A stretch of 64,000 nucleotides of DNA. Source: Burkholderia sp. SRS-46. Its GTDB lineage: Bacteria > Pseudomonadota > Gammaproteobacteria > Burkholderiales > Burkholderiaceae. Shown piece after piece: positions 1 to 9,341 of the stretch. Where the stretch lies: the NCBI RefSeq assembly GCF_004343775.1, contig NZ_PTXL01000001.1:806001-870000 (forward strand). Direction: 5' to 3'. Each line of letters begins with the position of its first letter. Positions within the stretch are counted from its first letter, which is position 1. A program made the translations under genes and the position numbers. A model generated the notes under the pieces. That model ran no database searches. It was not told where the DNA came from and was given only the letters and a program-made list of their open reading frames with translations.

Positions 1-1310
1 TTGTGCAGCTCGGCCGGCAGCGTGCCGGCCGCGCACACGACGAGATCGTCGCGCGCGCTGTCGCCGCCCGCGTCGGCGGCCGATTCGCGCACCGCGCCGA
101 TCACCTCGGCGTCGTACGGCAGCGTGTCCGTCGGCACGTGGTGGGTCAGTTCGGTCACGCGCGCGACCCACGCGGCGGCCTGCTCGCGGCAGCCGGCCGT
201 CCACGCCGGGTCGGCCTGCCAGCCGGCCAGCGCGGCGGACACCTGGCCGAGCCCGGTGCGGGCGTCCGCGACGAGCTGCCGGCCGCGCTTCTTGCCCGCG
301 TCGAACGGCTGCACGTTCAGGCTCAGCAGCCTGGCATGGCCGAACAGCGCGTGCGAGCCGGTCGTGAAATCCTGCAGCCGGGTGCCGACCGCGAGCACCA
401 CGTCGCATTGCGCGGCCGCGCGGTTCGCGGCGGGCGAGCCCGTCACGCCGATCGCGCCCAGGTTCAGCGGGTGATCCCACGCGAGGCTGCCCTTGCCGGC
501 CTGCGATTCGGCGACCGGCACGCCATGCGTGTCGGCGAACGCGCGCAGCGCATCCCACGCCTGGCTGTAGAGCACGCCGCCGCCGGCGACGATCAGCGGC
601 TTGCGCGCGGATTTCAGCAGGTCGATCGCGTCGGCCAGCTCGACGGCGTCGGCCGGCTGGCGGCGCAGCCGGATCAGCGGCGGTTCGAAGAAATCCTCCG
701 GCCAGTCGTACGCGAAGGTCTGCACGTCCTGCGGCAGCGCGAGGCACACGGGCCCGCATTGCGCCGGGTCGGTCAGCACCTGGATCGCGCGCGGCAGCGC
801 GACCAGCAGCTGCTCGGGCGACGTGATGCGGTCGAAGTAGCGGGTCACCGGGCGGAAGCAGTCGTTCGCGCTGACGTCGCCCTGTTCGAAGCTCTCGACC
901 TGCTGCAGCACCGGGTCGGGCTCGCGCGACACGAACACGTCGCCCGGCAGCAGCAGCAGCGGCAGCCGCGCGACGTGCGCGAGCGCCGCCGAGGTCAGCA
1001 TGTTGGTCGCGCCGGGGCCGATGCTCGAGGTCACGGCCATCATCCGCTGGCGGAAGTGCGTTTTCGCGAACGCGACCGCCGCGTTGGCCATCCCTTGCTC
1101 GTTGTGCGCGCGGAAGGTCGGCAGCCGGTCGCGCTCGGCGTGCAGCGCCTCGCCGAGCCCGGCCACGTTGCCGTGCCCGAAGATCGCGAATACCCCGCCG
1201 CAATACGGCAGGATCTCGGTGCGGCCGTCGGGCTGGATCACTTCGGCCCGCAGCGCGGCGAGGTAGCGCACCAGCGCCTGGCTGACGGTCAGTCTCACGG
1301 TTGTTGTCAT
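1..1310 (-). CDS. iolD: 3D-(3,5/4)-trihydroxycyclohexane-1,2-dione hydrolase, 3' end missing
   Basis: Thiamine-diphosphate enzyme of myo-inositol catabolism that opens the ring of the trihydroxycyclohexanedione to 5-deoxyglucuronate. About 436 residues are visible; the family is usually above 600, so the C-terminal ThDP-binding part lies beyond the left edge. The reverse translation starts MTTTVRLTVSQALVRYL and contains the N-terminal ThDP-enzyme features: FGHGNVAGLGEAL, the glutamate in AHNEQGMANAA, and SSIGPGATNM. The middle domain has VAGGGVLYS and ESQAGKGSL. The ATG at 1308-1310 lies 37 bp after the iolC stop, so iolC and iolD are probably cotranscribed. Only the truncation by the window is unusual. 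Confidence 0.93.
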   Translation of the reverse strand, partial: MTTTVRLTVSQALVRYLAALRAEVIQPDGRTEILPYCGGVFAIFGHGNVAGLGEALHAERDRLPTFRAHNEQGMANAAVAFAKTHFRQRMMAVTSSIGPGATNMLTSAALAHVARLPLLLLPGDVFVSREPDPVLQQVESFEQGDVSANDCFRPVTRYFDRITSPEQLLVALPRAIQVLTDPAQCGPVCLALPQDVQTFAYDWPEDFFEPPLIRLRRQPADAVELADAIDLLKSARKPLIVAGGGVLYSQAWDALRAFADTHGVPVAESQAGKGSLAWDHPLNLGAIGVTGSPAANRAAAQCDVVLAVGTRLQDFTTGSHALFGHARLLSLNVQPFDAGKKRGRQLVADARTGLGQVSAALAGWQADPAWTAGCREQAAAWVARVTELTHHVPTDTLPYDAEVIGAVRESAADAGGDSARDDLVVCAAGTLPAELH

Positions 1311-1347
1311 CGTCTGTCGATCTCGTTAATCGTGTCGCCGGAGCGGC

Positions 1348-3312
1348 TCAGGCCGCGGGCTGCGCGAGCGCGTGGCGTTCCTGCCAGGCGTCGACCAGCT
1401 GCGCGAAATTGCCCGCCACCTCGTCGATGAACGCGGCGTCGTCGAGCTCGCCGGCGAGCCATTTCAGCGACGCGTCCGCCCACAGCGAGCGGCCCACCAT
1501 GAAGCCCTTCACGATCGGGTTGGTCGCGAAGCGGAAGCTGTCGACCAGGTATTGCAGCGGCTGGTTCAGCCCGAGGATCACCGCGCCCCGGCAGTGCCGG
1601 TCGCGCTCGGCGATAAGTGCCGCGAGCCGCGTCCAGCCGTCGGCGCTCATCGGCGCGAGCTTCCACCATTCGGGCCGCACGCCGAGGTTGTAGAAGCGCG
1701 CGACCGTGCGCAGCACCGCGTCGTCCTCGGTGCCGGCCGGCGTGACCGCGCGCGGCGGGATGATCTCCAGCAGCAGCTCGTTGCCGCTCGCGCGGGTCGC
1801 CTCCCACAGCTCGAGCACGCGCTGCTCCTGGGCGACGCGCAGGTCGACCGGATCGTCCGGGTGATAGTGGACGAGGCACTTCACCACCTGTTCGGTCGGC
1901 CAGTGGGTGAGCGCGGAGCCCACCGAGCGCGTGTCGTCGAAGCGCAGCGGCCGCGAGCCCGGCAGCTCGACGGGCCGCCCGACCCACCAGCCGCGCCCGG
2001 TCGCGGACGCGAGCGCGTCGCTGCCGTAGGCGCCGCCGTCGATCAGCACGCCGACATGGCCCTCGATGCCGCGCTCGCGCTCGACCTGCTCGGCGGCGCG
2101 CACCAGCAGCCGCTTGAGCGCCTTGATCCGCGCTTCGTCGGCGCCGGCCTGCACGGCCAGCTCGTAGAACTGGCTGCGGTGGTCGAACGCCATCACGCAC
2201 AGGTCATTCCAGTCGCGGCGCGCGACCGTGACGCGATGCAGGTGCGCGAGTTCGCGATCGGCATCGACGACGGGGTTGCGGTTGCCGTCGAACCAGTGGT
2301 CCAGCTCGGCGGGCGTCGGCATCGCGGCCGAGCATGCATGGCGCGACACGACGATCGCGCCGCACGCGTTCGCGAGGCGGGTCGATTCGGCCCAGTCCCT
2401 GCCGCGCAGCAACCCCGACAGCAGCCCGGACAGGAACGCGTCGCCCGCGCCGAGCACGTTCAGCACCTCGACGCGCTCGCCCGCATAGGTCGGCGCGTCG
2501 TCGATGCGCTCCGGGATCGCGCCTTCGATCACGCAGCAGCCGAGCGCGCCGCGCTTGACCACCAGCACCGCGCGGCTCGCGCGGCGCACCGCGTGCAGCG
2601 ACGCGATCAGGTCGTGCGGCACGCCGCCCGCGATCAGGAATTCCTCCTCGGTGCCGACCAGCAGGTCGAACTCGCCGAGCACCTGCTGCAGCTGCCGCGA
2701 CACCTGCTCGTCCGCGACGTAGCGGTTCTCGCCCGCGCCGCGCCCGGTCAGGCCCCACAGCACCGGGCGGTAGTCGATGTCGAGGATGCGCACCACGCCG
2801 TGGCGGCGCGCATGGCCGAGCGCGGTCAGCGACGCCTCGCGCGTGCCGGGCGTCGACAGGTGGGTACCCGTGATCGCCAGCGCGCGGCAGCCGGCGATGA
2901 AATCCTCGCGGATCTCGTCGGCGCGCACGGCCATGTCCGCGCAGTTCTCGCGCACGAACAGCAGCGGGAAGGTGTCGCGATCCTTCAGCCCGAGCAGCAC
3001 CAGCGCGGTCAGGCGCTCGGGGTCGGTCTGCAGCTGGCTCGTGTCGCAGCCTTCGCGCTCGAGCGTCTCGCGCAGGAAGCGGCCCATCTGCTCGTCGCCG
3101 ACGCGCGAGATCATCGCGGTCTTCAGCCCCAGGCGCGCGACGCCGAACGCCACGTTGCCCGACGAGCCGCCCAGATACATCTGGAAGCTGCGCGCGTCCT
3201 CGAGGCGGCTGCCGTACTGCTGCGCATAAAGGTCCACGGCCACCCGGCCGAGGCAGGCCAGGTCGACGGGGCGATCACTCGGAAAGTTCAACAGGCTCAT
3301 ATCAGTCGTCAT
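1348..3312 (-). CDS. iolC: 5-dehydro-2-deoxygluconokinase fused to a DUF2090 domain
   Basis: PfkB-family kinase that phosphorylates 5-dehydro-2-deoxygluconate (DKG), about 654 aa. The N-terminal half carries the PfkB signatures GGSSGNVAFGVARLG and NVLGAGDAFLSGLL, which includes the catalytic Asp. From about residue 365 a second domain begins (VMAFDHRSQFYELA), typical of DUF2090, a TIM-barrel aldolase-like domain related to DKG-phosphate aldolases. A single chain may therefore both phosphorylate and cleave DKG; that is inference. The reading frame is open to 3402, but the first 30 residues are low-complexity. MTTDMSLLNF fits the family start, although no strong Shine-Dalgarno is visible and an ATG at 3402 has an AGGCGG upstream. 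First gene of the leftward operon. Confidence 0.93.
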   Translation of the reverse strand: MTTDMSLLNFPSDRPVDLACLGRVAVDLYAQQYGSRLEDARSFQMYLGGSSGNVAFGVARLGLKTAMISRVGDEQMGRFLRETLEREGCDTSQLQTDPERLTALVLLGLKDRDTFPLLFVRENCADMAVRADEIREDFIAGCRALAITGTHLSTPGTREASLTALGHARRHGVVRILDIDYRPVLWGLTGRGAGENRYVADEQVSRQLQQVLGEFDLLVGTEEEFLIAGGVPHDLIASLHAVRRASRAVLVVKRGALGCCVIEGAIPERIDDAPTYAGERVEVLNVLGAGDAFLSGLLSGLLRGRDWAESTRLANACGAIVVSRHACSAAMPTPAELDHWFDGNRNPVVDADRELAHLHRVTVARRDWNDLCVMAFDHRSQFYELAVQAGADEARIKALKRLLVRAAEQVERERGIEGHVGVLIDGGAYGSDALASATGRGWWVGRPVELPGSRPLRFDDTRSVGSALTHWPTEQVVKCLVHYHPDDPVDLRVAQEQRVLELWEATRASGNELLLEIIPPRAVTPAGTEDDAVLRTVARFYNLGVRPEWWKLAPMSADGWTRLAALIAERDRHCRGAVILGLNQPLQYLVDSFRFATNPIVKGFMVGRSLWADASLKWLAGELDDAAFIDEVAGNFAQLVDAWQERHALAQPAA

Positions 3313-3433
3313 GCTCGCGGCCGGCGTGGCGCCTTGCCGGCGGATTGAGGGCGGGGCGGGCGGATCGCCGTGCGGGACGCTTGCGCGCCGCGCGATGGCC
3401 ATCCGCCTGCCGCGAATTCGAGGCTACGGACGA

Positions 3434-3517
3434 AGTCTAGTGTTTTTGGAAATTCAGTTCCCTAGGTGAAATCACGTAGAAATAAATTTCCAAAAAATAG
3501 TCGGAGTGCTCTACAGT
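3434..3517. promoter_or_regulatory. divergent iolC / inositol-transporter promoter with two operator-like palindromes
   Basis: The 295-bp gap between iolC and the binding-protein gene carries two related inverted repeats. Site 1 is GGAAATTCAGTTCC at 3448-3461 and site 2 is AGAAATAAATTTCC at 3478-3491. Their centres are 30 bp apart, about three helical turns. Both match the GGAAA-N4-TTTCC pattern, each with one mismatch, that is perfect upstream of the RpiR-type regulator at 11641-11654. Possible -10 elements are TAGACT on the minus strand (3439-3434) and TACAGT on the plus strand (3512-3517). The likely role is repression by the local RpiR-family protein; the match of regulator to site is inferred. 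Confidence 0.6.
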
Positions 3518-3607
3518 TTCGTCCTGAAGCTACGGTCCGCACCGGACTCGGCCTGGTGGTGCATCGCGCACTACTTCCCGCCCCAGAGATGAGGAGACAG
3601 ATTGATC

Positions 3608-4534
3608 ATGAAAACCAAGCTGATGGCTGCCGCCGCCGCCGCGATCCTGGCCATGCCGCTCGCGCATGCCGAGAAGATCGGCGTGACCATGGCGTCGTTC
3701 GACGACACGTTCCTGACCATCCTGCGCAACGGCATCGTCGACGCGGCGAAGCGGGACGGCGTCGGCACCCAGGTCGAGGACGCCGGCAACGACGTCGGCA
3801 AGCAGCTCAGCCAGGTGCAGAACATGATCGCGCAGAAGGTCGACGCGATCATCGTGAACCCGGTGGATACCGACGCGACGCCGAAGATCACGAAGATGGT
3901 CACCGAGGCGAAGATCCCGCTCGTCTACGTGAACCGCAAGCCGGTCGACTTCGACAAGCTGCCGGCCGGCGTCGCGGTGGTCGCGTCCGACGAGAAGCTG
4001 TCGGGCACGCTGCAGGCCCGCCAGGTGTGCAAGCTGCTCGGCGGCAAGGGCGACATCCTGGTGCTGATGGGCGAGCTGTCCAACGAATCGGCGCGCGCGC
4101 GCACCAAGGACATCGAGGAGGTGCTCGCGACCAAGGAATGCTCGGGCATGAAGATCGTCGACAAGCGCGAGGGCAAGTGGAGCCGCACGCAGGGCCAGGA
4201 CATCACGATGAACTGGCTGTCCTCCGGCGTGAAGTTCGATGCGATCGTGTCCAACAACGACGAAATGGCGATCGGCGCGATCAACGCGCTGAAGGCGGCC
4301 CGCAAGTGGACGCCGAAGACCGTCGTCGCGGGCATCGATGCGACGCCCGACGGCCTCGCGTCGATGAAGAGCGGCGAACTGAAGGTGTCGGTGTTCCAGA
4401 ACGCGGCGGGGCAGGGCGCGCAGTCCGTCGCGGCGGCACTCAAGCTCGCGAAGAAGCAGGGCGTGGACCGCTACGTGAACGTGCCGTTCGAGCTCGTCAC
4501 GCCCGACAACATGAGCAAGTACGCCAAGCACTGA
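3608..4534 (+). CDS. sugar (probably myo-inositol) ABC transporter, periplasmic binding protein
   Basis: Type-I periplasmic binding protein (RbsB-like), 308 aa, that should deliver the sugar to the ATPase and permease encoded next. It begins with a Sec signal peptide (MKTKLMAAAAAAILAMPLAHA) cut before EKIGVTMAS. The fold is visible as IGVTMASFDDTFLTILRNG, IIVNPVDTDATPK and VSNNDEMAIGAINALK. The ATG at 3608 is preceded by GAGGAG at 3591-3596; an in-frame TTG at 3602 is less likely. Its place inside the iol genes and behind the shared operators suggests myo-inositol as ligand, as for IbpA/IatB proteins. The ligand is not proven by sequence. Confidence 0.92.
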   Translation: MKTKLMAAAAAAILAMPLAHAEKIGVTMASFDDTFLTILRNGIVDAAKRDGVGTQVEDAGNDVGKQLSQVQNMIAQKVDAIIVNPVDTDATPKITKMVTEAKIPLVYVNRKPVDFDKLPAGVAVVASDEKLSGTLQARQVCKLLGGKGDILVLMGELSNESARARTKDIEEVLATKECSGMKIVDKREGKWSRTQGQDITMNWLSSGVKFDAIVSNNDEMAIGAINALKAARKWTPKTVVAGIDATPDGLASMKSGELKVSVFQNAAGQGAQSVAAALKLAKKQGVDRYVNVPFELVTPDNMSKYAKH

Positions 4535-4599
4535 CCGGCAGTCCGCTGAAGCCGCGCGGGCCGGCCGACCGGCCCGCGGGCGCACCCTGAGGAAGGTCC

Positions 4600-6165
4600 A
4601 TGTTCACAGCCAAGAGGGATCGGCCGTCGTCCAGCCCGGACGCGCCGTCCGCTTTGCCAGCCCCGCCTGCTCCGTCCGACCCCGACTGCCTGCTGGAAGT
4701 CCGCGGCGTGGGCAAGTCGTTTCCCGGCGTCGTCGCGCTCGACGGCGTGCAGTTTCGCGTGCGTCGCGGCACCGTTCATGCGCTGATGGGCGAGAACGGC
4801 GCGGGCAAGTCGACGCTGATGAAGATCATCGCCGGCGTCTATACGCCGGACCAGGGCGAGATCCGCCTGAAGGGCGAGCCGGTCGCGCTGACGGGCCCGC
4901 TCGACGCGCTCGATCGCGGCATCGCGATGATCCATCAGGAACTCAACCTGATGCCGTACATGACGGTCGCGGAGAACATCTGGATCCGCCGCGAACCGAA
5001 GAACCGCTTCGGCCTGATCGACCACGCGGCGCTGCGCCGGCAGACGGCCGCGCTGTTCGAGCGCCTGTCGATCGACGTCGATCCCGATGCCGAGGTGCGC
5101 ACGCTGACGGTCGCGAGCCGCCAGATGGTCGAGATCGCGAAGGCGGTGTCGTTCGACTCCGACGTGCTGATCATGGACGAGCCGACTTCCGCGTTGACCG
5201 ACAAGGAAGTCGTCCACCTGTTCCGCATCATTCGACAGCTGCGCGAGCAGGGCAAGGGCATCGTCTACATCACGCACAAGATGAACGAGCTGTTCGAGAT
5301 CGCCGACGAGTTCTCGGTGTTCCGCGACGGCAAGTACATCGGCACGCATGCATCGAGCGAGGTCACGCGCGACGACATCATCCGCATGATGGTCGGGCGC
5401 GAGATCACGCAGATGTTCCCGAAGGAAGAGGTGCCGATCGGCGACGTCGTGCTGTCGGTGAAGGATCTCGCCGTCGACGGCGTGTTCCGCGACGTGAGCT
5501 TCGAGCTGCGCGCGGGCGAGATTCTCGGCGTCGCGGGCCTGGTCGGCTCGGGGCGCTCGAACGTCGCGGAGGCGCTGTTCGGCGTCGTGCCGGCGACCGC
5601 CGGCGAAATCCGCATCGACGGCAAGCCGGTGCGGATCGGGTCGCCCGCGCAGGCGTTGCGGCACGGCATGGCGTTCCTGACCGAGGACCGCAAGGACACC
5701 GGCTGCTTCCTGAACCTCGACCTGCTCGCGAACATGGAAGCGGCGGTGCTGCACAACCGCTACGTGAAGTTCAACTTCGTGCAGCGCGCGCAACTGAAGC
5801 GCGACTGCGAGGACATGAGCCGCATGCTGCGGGTGAAGACGCCCGGGCTGCACGAGGAAATCCAGAACCTGTCGGGCGGCAACCAGCAGAAGGTGCTGAT
5901 CGGCCGCTGGCTGCTGACGCGGCCGCGCATCCTGATCCTCGACGAGCCGACGCGCGGCATCGACGTCGGCGCGAAGGCCGAGATTCACCGCCTCGTGAGC
6001 GCGCTCGCCGGCAAGGGCGTCGCGGTGCTGATGATCTCGTCGGAGATGCCGGAAGTGCTCGGCATGAGCGACCGGGTGATGGTCATGCACGAGGGCCGCA
6101 TGACCGGCATCGTCGAGCGCAAGGACGCCGACCAGGTGCGCATCATGGATCTGGCCTCGCGCTGA
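4600..6165 (+). CDS. sugar ABC transporter, double ATP-binding protein
   Basis: Energises the inositol-type importer; 521 aa with two ABC domains as in RbsA/MglA/IatA. Domain 1 has Walker [10 protein letters not shown] (Lys70) and Walker [12 protein letters not shown] with a degenerate signature (LTVASRQ). Domain 2 has a degenerate Walker A (GLVGSGRSN), a full signature LSGGNQQK and Walker [13 protein letters not shown]. This asymmetry is normal for the family. The first 30 residues are a Pro/Ser/Ala-rich tail before the first domain. The ATG at 4600 follows a good GAGGAAGG ribosome site, and the gene lies 65 bp after the binding-protein gene. Confidence 0.94.
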   Translation: MFTAKRDRPSSSPDAPSALPAPPAPSDPDCLLEVRGVGKSFPGVVALDGVQFRVRRGTVHALMGENGAGKSTLMKIIAGVYTPDQGEIRLKGEPVALTGPLDALDRGIAMIHQELNLMPYMTVAENIWIRREPKNRFGLIDHAALRRQTAALFERLSIDVDPDAEVRTLTVASRQMVEIAKAVSFDSDVLIMDEPTSALTDKEVVHLFRIIRQLREQGKGIVYITHKMNELFEIADEFSVFRDGKYIGTHASSEVTRDDIIRMMVGREITQMFPKEEVPIGDVVLSVKDLAVDGVFRDVSFELRAGEILGVAGLVGSGRSNVAEALFGVVPATAGEIRIDGKPVRIGSPAQALRHGMAFLTEDRKDTGCFLNLDLLANMEAAVLHNRYVKFNFVQRAQLKRDCEDMSRMLRVKTPGLHEEIQNLSGGNQQKVLIGRWLLTRPRILILDEPTRGIDVGAKAEIHRLVSALAGKGVAVLMISSEMPEVLGMSDRVMVMHEGRMTGIVERKDADQVRIMDLASR

Positions 6166-6193
6166 GCCGGAACACAGTATGGAGACAACGGAA

Positions 6194-7219
6194 ATGGGCA
6201 ATCTCAATTCGATCGCGGACGCGCAGTCCATGACGGCCAAGACGCGGCGCGCCAAGTGGCCGCCCGAACTCAGCATCTTCCTCGTGCTGGTGGGCATCAG
6301 CCTGTTCTTCGAGGTGGTCGGCTGGATCGTCGTCGGCCAGAGCTTCATCTTCAACCTCGAGCGGCTCGAGATCATCGTGCTGCAGATGGCGGTGATCGGC
6401 ATCATCGCGGTGGGCGTGAACCTCGTGATCATCACGAGCGGCATCGACCTGTCGTCGGGGTCGGTGGTGGCCGCCGCGGCGGTGGTGTCGGCCAGCCTCG
6501 CGCAGGTGTCCGACTTCCCGCGCGCGGTGTTTCCGCACCTGACCGACCTGCCGGTGATCTGGCCGGTGCTCGCCGGCGTGTGCGTGGGCTTGCTGGTCGG
6601 CCTGCTCAACGGCTCGCTGATCGCCTTCACCGGCATCCCGCCGTTCATCGCGACGCTCGGCACCATGGTGGCCGCGCGCGGCTTCGCGAAATGGTTCACC
6701 AACGGCATGCCGGTGTCGATGCTGACCGACCCGTTCGCGGCGATCGGGGCGGGCGCCAACCCGGTGATCATCTTCCTCGTGATCGCGGCGATCTTCCACG
6801 TGGTGCTGCGCTACACGCGCTTCGGCAAGTACACGTACGCGATCGGTGCGAACCGCCAGGCGGCGATCGTGTCGGGCATCAACGTGCATCGCCACCTGAT
6901 CTGCGTGTATGCGATCGCGGGCCTCTTGAGCGGCATCGCGGGCACGGTGACGGCGGCGCGCGCGATCTCCGGCCAGTCCGGCATGGGCGTGATGTACGAG
7001 CTCGACGCGATCGCGGCGGTCGTGATCGGCGGCACGTCGCTGTCGGGCGGCCTCGGGCGCGTCACGGGCACCGTGATCGGCGTGCTGATCCTCGGCGTGA
7101 TGACCTCGGGCTTCACCTTCATCCGCATCGACGCGTACTACCAGGAGATGGTCAAGGGCGCGATCATCGTCGCGGCCGTGATCGCCGACCAGTACCGCAA
7201 CAAGAAGGGGCGCCGCTGA
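6194..7219 (+). CDS. sugar ABC transporter permease (RbsC family)
   Basis: Membrane subunit of the inositol-type importer, 341 aa, with the usual 8-10 hydrophobic segments of BPD_transp_2 permeases. Family-typical stretches include VNLVIITSGIDLSSGS, TGIPPFIATLGTMV and AAVVIGGTSLSGGLGR. The C-terminus ends in a positively charged cytoplasmic tail (QYRNKKGRR). The ATG at 6194 is favoured over 6179 because GGAGA at 6181-6185 sits at proper spacing. It follows the ATPase gene by 28 bp and is followed after 43 bp by a TIM-barrel isomerase gene, so transport and catabolism appear to share a transcript. Confidence 0.94.
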   Translation: MGNLNSIADAQSMTAKTRRAKWPPELSIFLVLVGISLFFEVVGWIVVGQSFIFNLERLEIIVLQMAVIGIIAVGVNLVIITSGIDLSSGSVVAAAAVVSASLAQVSDFPRAVFPHLTDLPVIWPVLAGVCVGLLVGLLNGSLIAFTGIPPFIATLGTMVAARGFAKWFTNGMPVSMLTDPFAAIGAGANPVIIFLVIAAIFHVVLRYTRFGKYTYAIGANRQAAIVSGINVHRHLICVYAIAGLLSGIAGTVTAARAISGQSGMGVMYELDAIAAVVIGGTSLSGGLGRVTGTVIGVLILGVMTSGFTFIRIDAYYQEMVKGAIIVAAVIADQYRNKKGRR

Positions 7220-7262
7220 GCGGCGCGCGGGCCACCGGTACCGGACTCGACCAAGGACGATC

Positions 7263-8174
7263 ATGAAGATTGCTCTGGATCCCTACATGATCCGCCATCT
7301 GCCGCTCGACCGGCTGCCGCACGCGGTGGCCGAGCTCGGCTACGACCAGATCGAGCTGTCGCCGCGCGGCGATTTCCTCGACTGGTGGGTGATGCCGCGC
7401 GCGACCCGCGAGCGCATGGCGGGGTTCCGGCAGGCGATGCGCGCGAGCGGCGTGGGCCTCGCGTCGCTGCAGCCGATGTACCGCTGGGCCAGCCCGTTCG
7501 ACGACGAGCGCCAATGGGCGGTGCGCTGCTGGAAGAAGGCGATCGGGGTCGCGGTCGAGATGGACTGCCGGCTGATGGTGTCCGAGTTCGGCCGTGGCGC
7601 GTCGCCGGAGCGCTCGGTCGGCGAGCGGCCGGGCGCGAACCCGAAGGAGATGTGCGAAGCCGCGTGGTTCCGTTCGATGGATGAATTGCTGCCGATCCTC
7701 GAGCGCGAAGGCATCACGCTGTCGGTCGAGCCGCATCCGGAGGACTGGATCGAACAGCTGCAGCCGGCCGTCGACATCGTCACGAACCTCGGCTCGCCCG
7801 CGCTGAAGCTGTCGTACATCGCGCCGCACACGTTCTACTACGGCGACGACATGGCCGCGCTGATCCGCGCGGCCGCGCCGGTGCTCGCGCACGTGCGGGT
7901 GGCCGACACTTTCGATCACAAGAAGAGCAGCCAGCTTCGCTACATCGTCAATCCGCCGGGCTCGACCCAGGTTCGCGTGCACCAGCACCTCGACATCGGG
8001 CAGGGCGAGATCGACTGGGACGTGTTCTTCCGCACGCTCGGCGAGGCCGGCTTCGACGGTGTGATGTCGTCGTGCGTGTTCGCGTGGGAGGAGCGTGCCG
8101 AGGCGTCGTCGCGCTTCATGCGCGACGAGATGCAGCGCTACATCGACCGGTATTTCCGCGCCGCCGCGCGTTGA
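7263..8174 (+). CDS. sugar phosphate isomerase/epimerase-like TIM-barrel protein
   Basis: AP-endonuclease-2/xylose-isomerase-like TIM barrel of 303 aa. Metal-ligand-like positions are seen in [32 protein letters not shown] and the C-terminal [13 protein letters not shown]. Family members in inositol loci include inosose isomerases (IolI), IolE dehydratases and related enzymes. Which reaction this one performs cannot be settled here, and it is clearly distinct from the second TIM-barrel gene of this operon. The ATG at 7263 follows AAGGA. It lies between the permease and iolG, so it probably acts on an inositol stereoisomer or an inosose. Confidence 0.82.
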   Translation: MKIALDPYMIRHLPLDRLPHAVAELGYDQIELSPRGDFLDWWVMPRATRERMAGFRQAMRASGVGLASLQPMYRWASPFDDERQWAVRCWKKAIGVAVEMDCRLMVSEFGRGASPERSVGERPGANPKEMCEAAWFRSMDELLPILEREGITLSVEPHPEDWIEQLQPAVDIVTNLGSPALKLSYIAPHTFYYGDDMAALIRAAAPVLAHVRVADTFDHKKSSQLRYIVNPPGSTQVRVHQHLDIGQGEIDWDVFFRTLGEAGFDGVMSSCVFAWEERAEASSRFMRDEMQRYIDRYFRAAAR

Positions 8175-8269
8175 GCGCGCCGGTGCACAGGGCTGCGTTC
8201 CGGCATGGCCGGTTCGCGAACGGGACCAGCGACCCGCACGGTGCCGGGTCCAACAACATGGAGAACGAC

Positions 8270-9283
8270 ATGACTTTGCAGATTGGCGTGATCGGCTGCG
8301 GCGCGATCGGCCAGGATCACATCCGCCGGCTGACCCGGACGCTGTCCGGCGCGAAGGTGGTCGCGGTGACCGACATCGATCCCCGGCACGCGCACGACGC
8401 GGTCGCGACCTACGGGCTGTCGGCCGAGGTGGTCGCGAACGGCCACGACGTGATCGACGCGGCGGACGTGCAGGCGGTGCTGGTCACGTCGTGGGGGCCG
8501 ACGCACGAGGAATTCGTGCTGAAGGCGATCGCGCGCGGCAAGCCGGTGTTCTGCGAGAAGCCGCTCGCGACCACCGCCGAAGGCTGCCTGCGGATCGTCG
8601 AGGCGGAGCTGGCGCATGGCCGCCGGCTCGTGCAGGTCGGCTTCATGCGCCCGTACGACGAAGGCTACCGGGCGCTGAAGCAGGTGATCGCGAGCGGCCG
8701 GATCGGTGCGCCGCTGATGCTGCATTGCGCGCACCGCAACCAGTCGGTGGGCGAGCGCTATACGACGGACATGGCGATCACCGATACGCTGATTCACGAG
8801 CTCGACGTGCTGCGCTGGCTGCTCGACGACGACTATGCAAGCGCCCAGGTCGTGTATCCGAAGAAGAGCCGCCATGCGTCGTCGCATCTCGCCGATCCGC
8901 AGATCGTGCTGCTCGAGACCGCGAGCGGCGTACGTATCGACGTCGAGATTTTCGTCAACTGCCAGTACGGCTACGACATCCAGTGCGAGGTGGTGGGCGA
9001 GGACGGCATCGCGAAGCTGCCCGATCCGCCCGCGGTGTCGATGAAGCATGCGGCGAGCCACGCGACGGCGATCATGACCGACTGGAAGGAGCGCTTCATC
9101 GCATCGTACGACGTCGAGCTGCAGGCGTTCATCGACGGCGTGCGGCAGGGCGCGCTGACCGGGCCGACGGCATGGGACGGCTATGCGGCGGCCGTGGCCG
9201 CGGACGCATGCGTGCGCGCGCAGCAAAGCGGCGCGGTCGAGCCGATCGCGATGGCGGCGCGGCCGGCGTTCTACGCGGCGTGA
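8270..9283 (+). CDS. iolG: inositol 2-dehydrogenase (Gfo/Idh/MocA family)
   Basis: NAD-dependent oxidation of myo-inositol to scyllo-inosose, the first step of the pathway. 337 aa. The N-terminal Rossmann motif is [15 protein letters not shown]. The EKP motif (Lys97) and the Asp172/His176 pair (TDTLIHELD) fall at the same residue numbers as the catalytic Lys97, Asp172 and His176 of Bacillus subtilis IolG, which supports the assignment. The ATG at 8270 has GGAG at 8260-8263; an in-frame ATG at 8258 is weaker. Located in the importer operon, followed by the iolE-like gene. Confidence 0.9.
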   Translation: MTLQIGVIGCGAIGQDHIRRLTRTLSGAKVVAVTDIDPRHAHDAVATYGLSAEVVANGHDVIDAADVQAVLVTSWGPTHEEFVLKAIARGKPVFCEKPLATTAEGCLRIVEAELAHGRRLVQVGFMRPYDEGYRALKQVIASGRIGAPLMLHCAHRNQSVGERYTTDMAITDTLIHELDVLRWLLDDDYASAQVVYPKKSRHASSHLADPQIVLLETASGVRIDVEIFVNCQYGYDIQCEVVGEDGIAKLPDPPAVSMKHAASHATAIMTDWKERFIASYDVELQAFIDGVRQGALTGPTAWDGYAAAVAADACVRAQQSGAVEPIAMAARPAFYAA

Positions 9284-9341
9284 CGCCGGCACTGCGCTGA
9301 CCCCGCGGCCGTGGGCCGAGCGACTTGTTCGACGAACCGAC

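Noticed and set aside
1372-3348. 658-residue open frame on the plus strand across iolC
   Set aside because: Antisense shadow of a clear kinase gene; translation is Arg/His/Ala-rich without any domain, typical of high-GC DNA.
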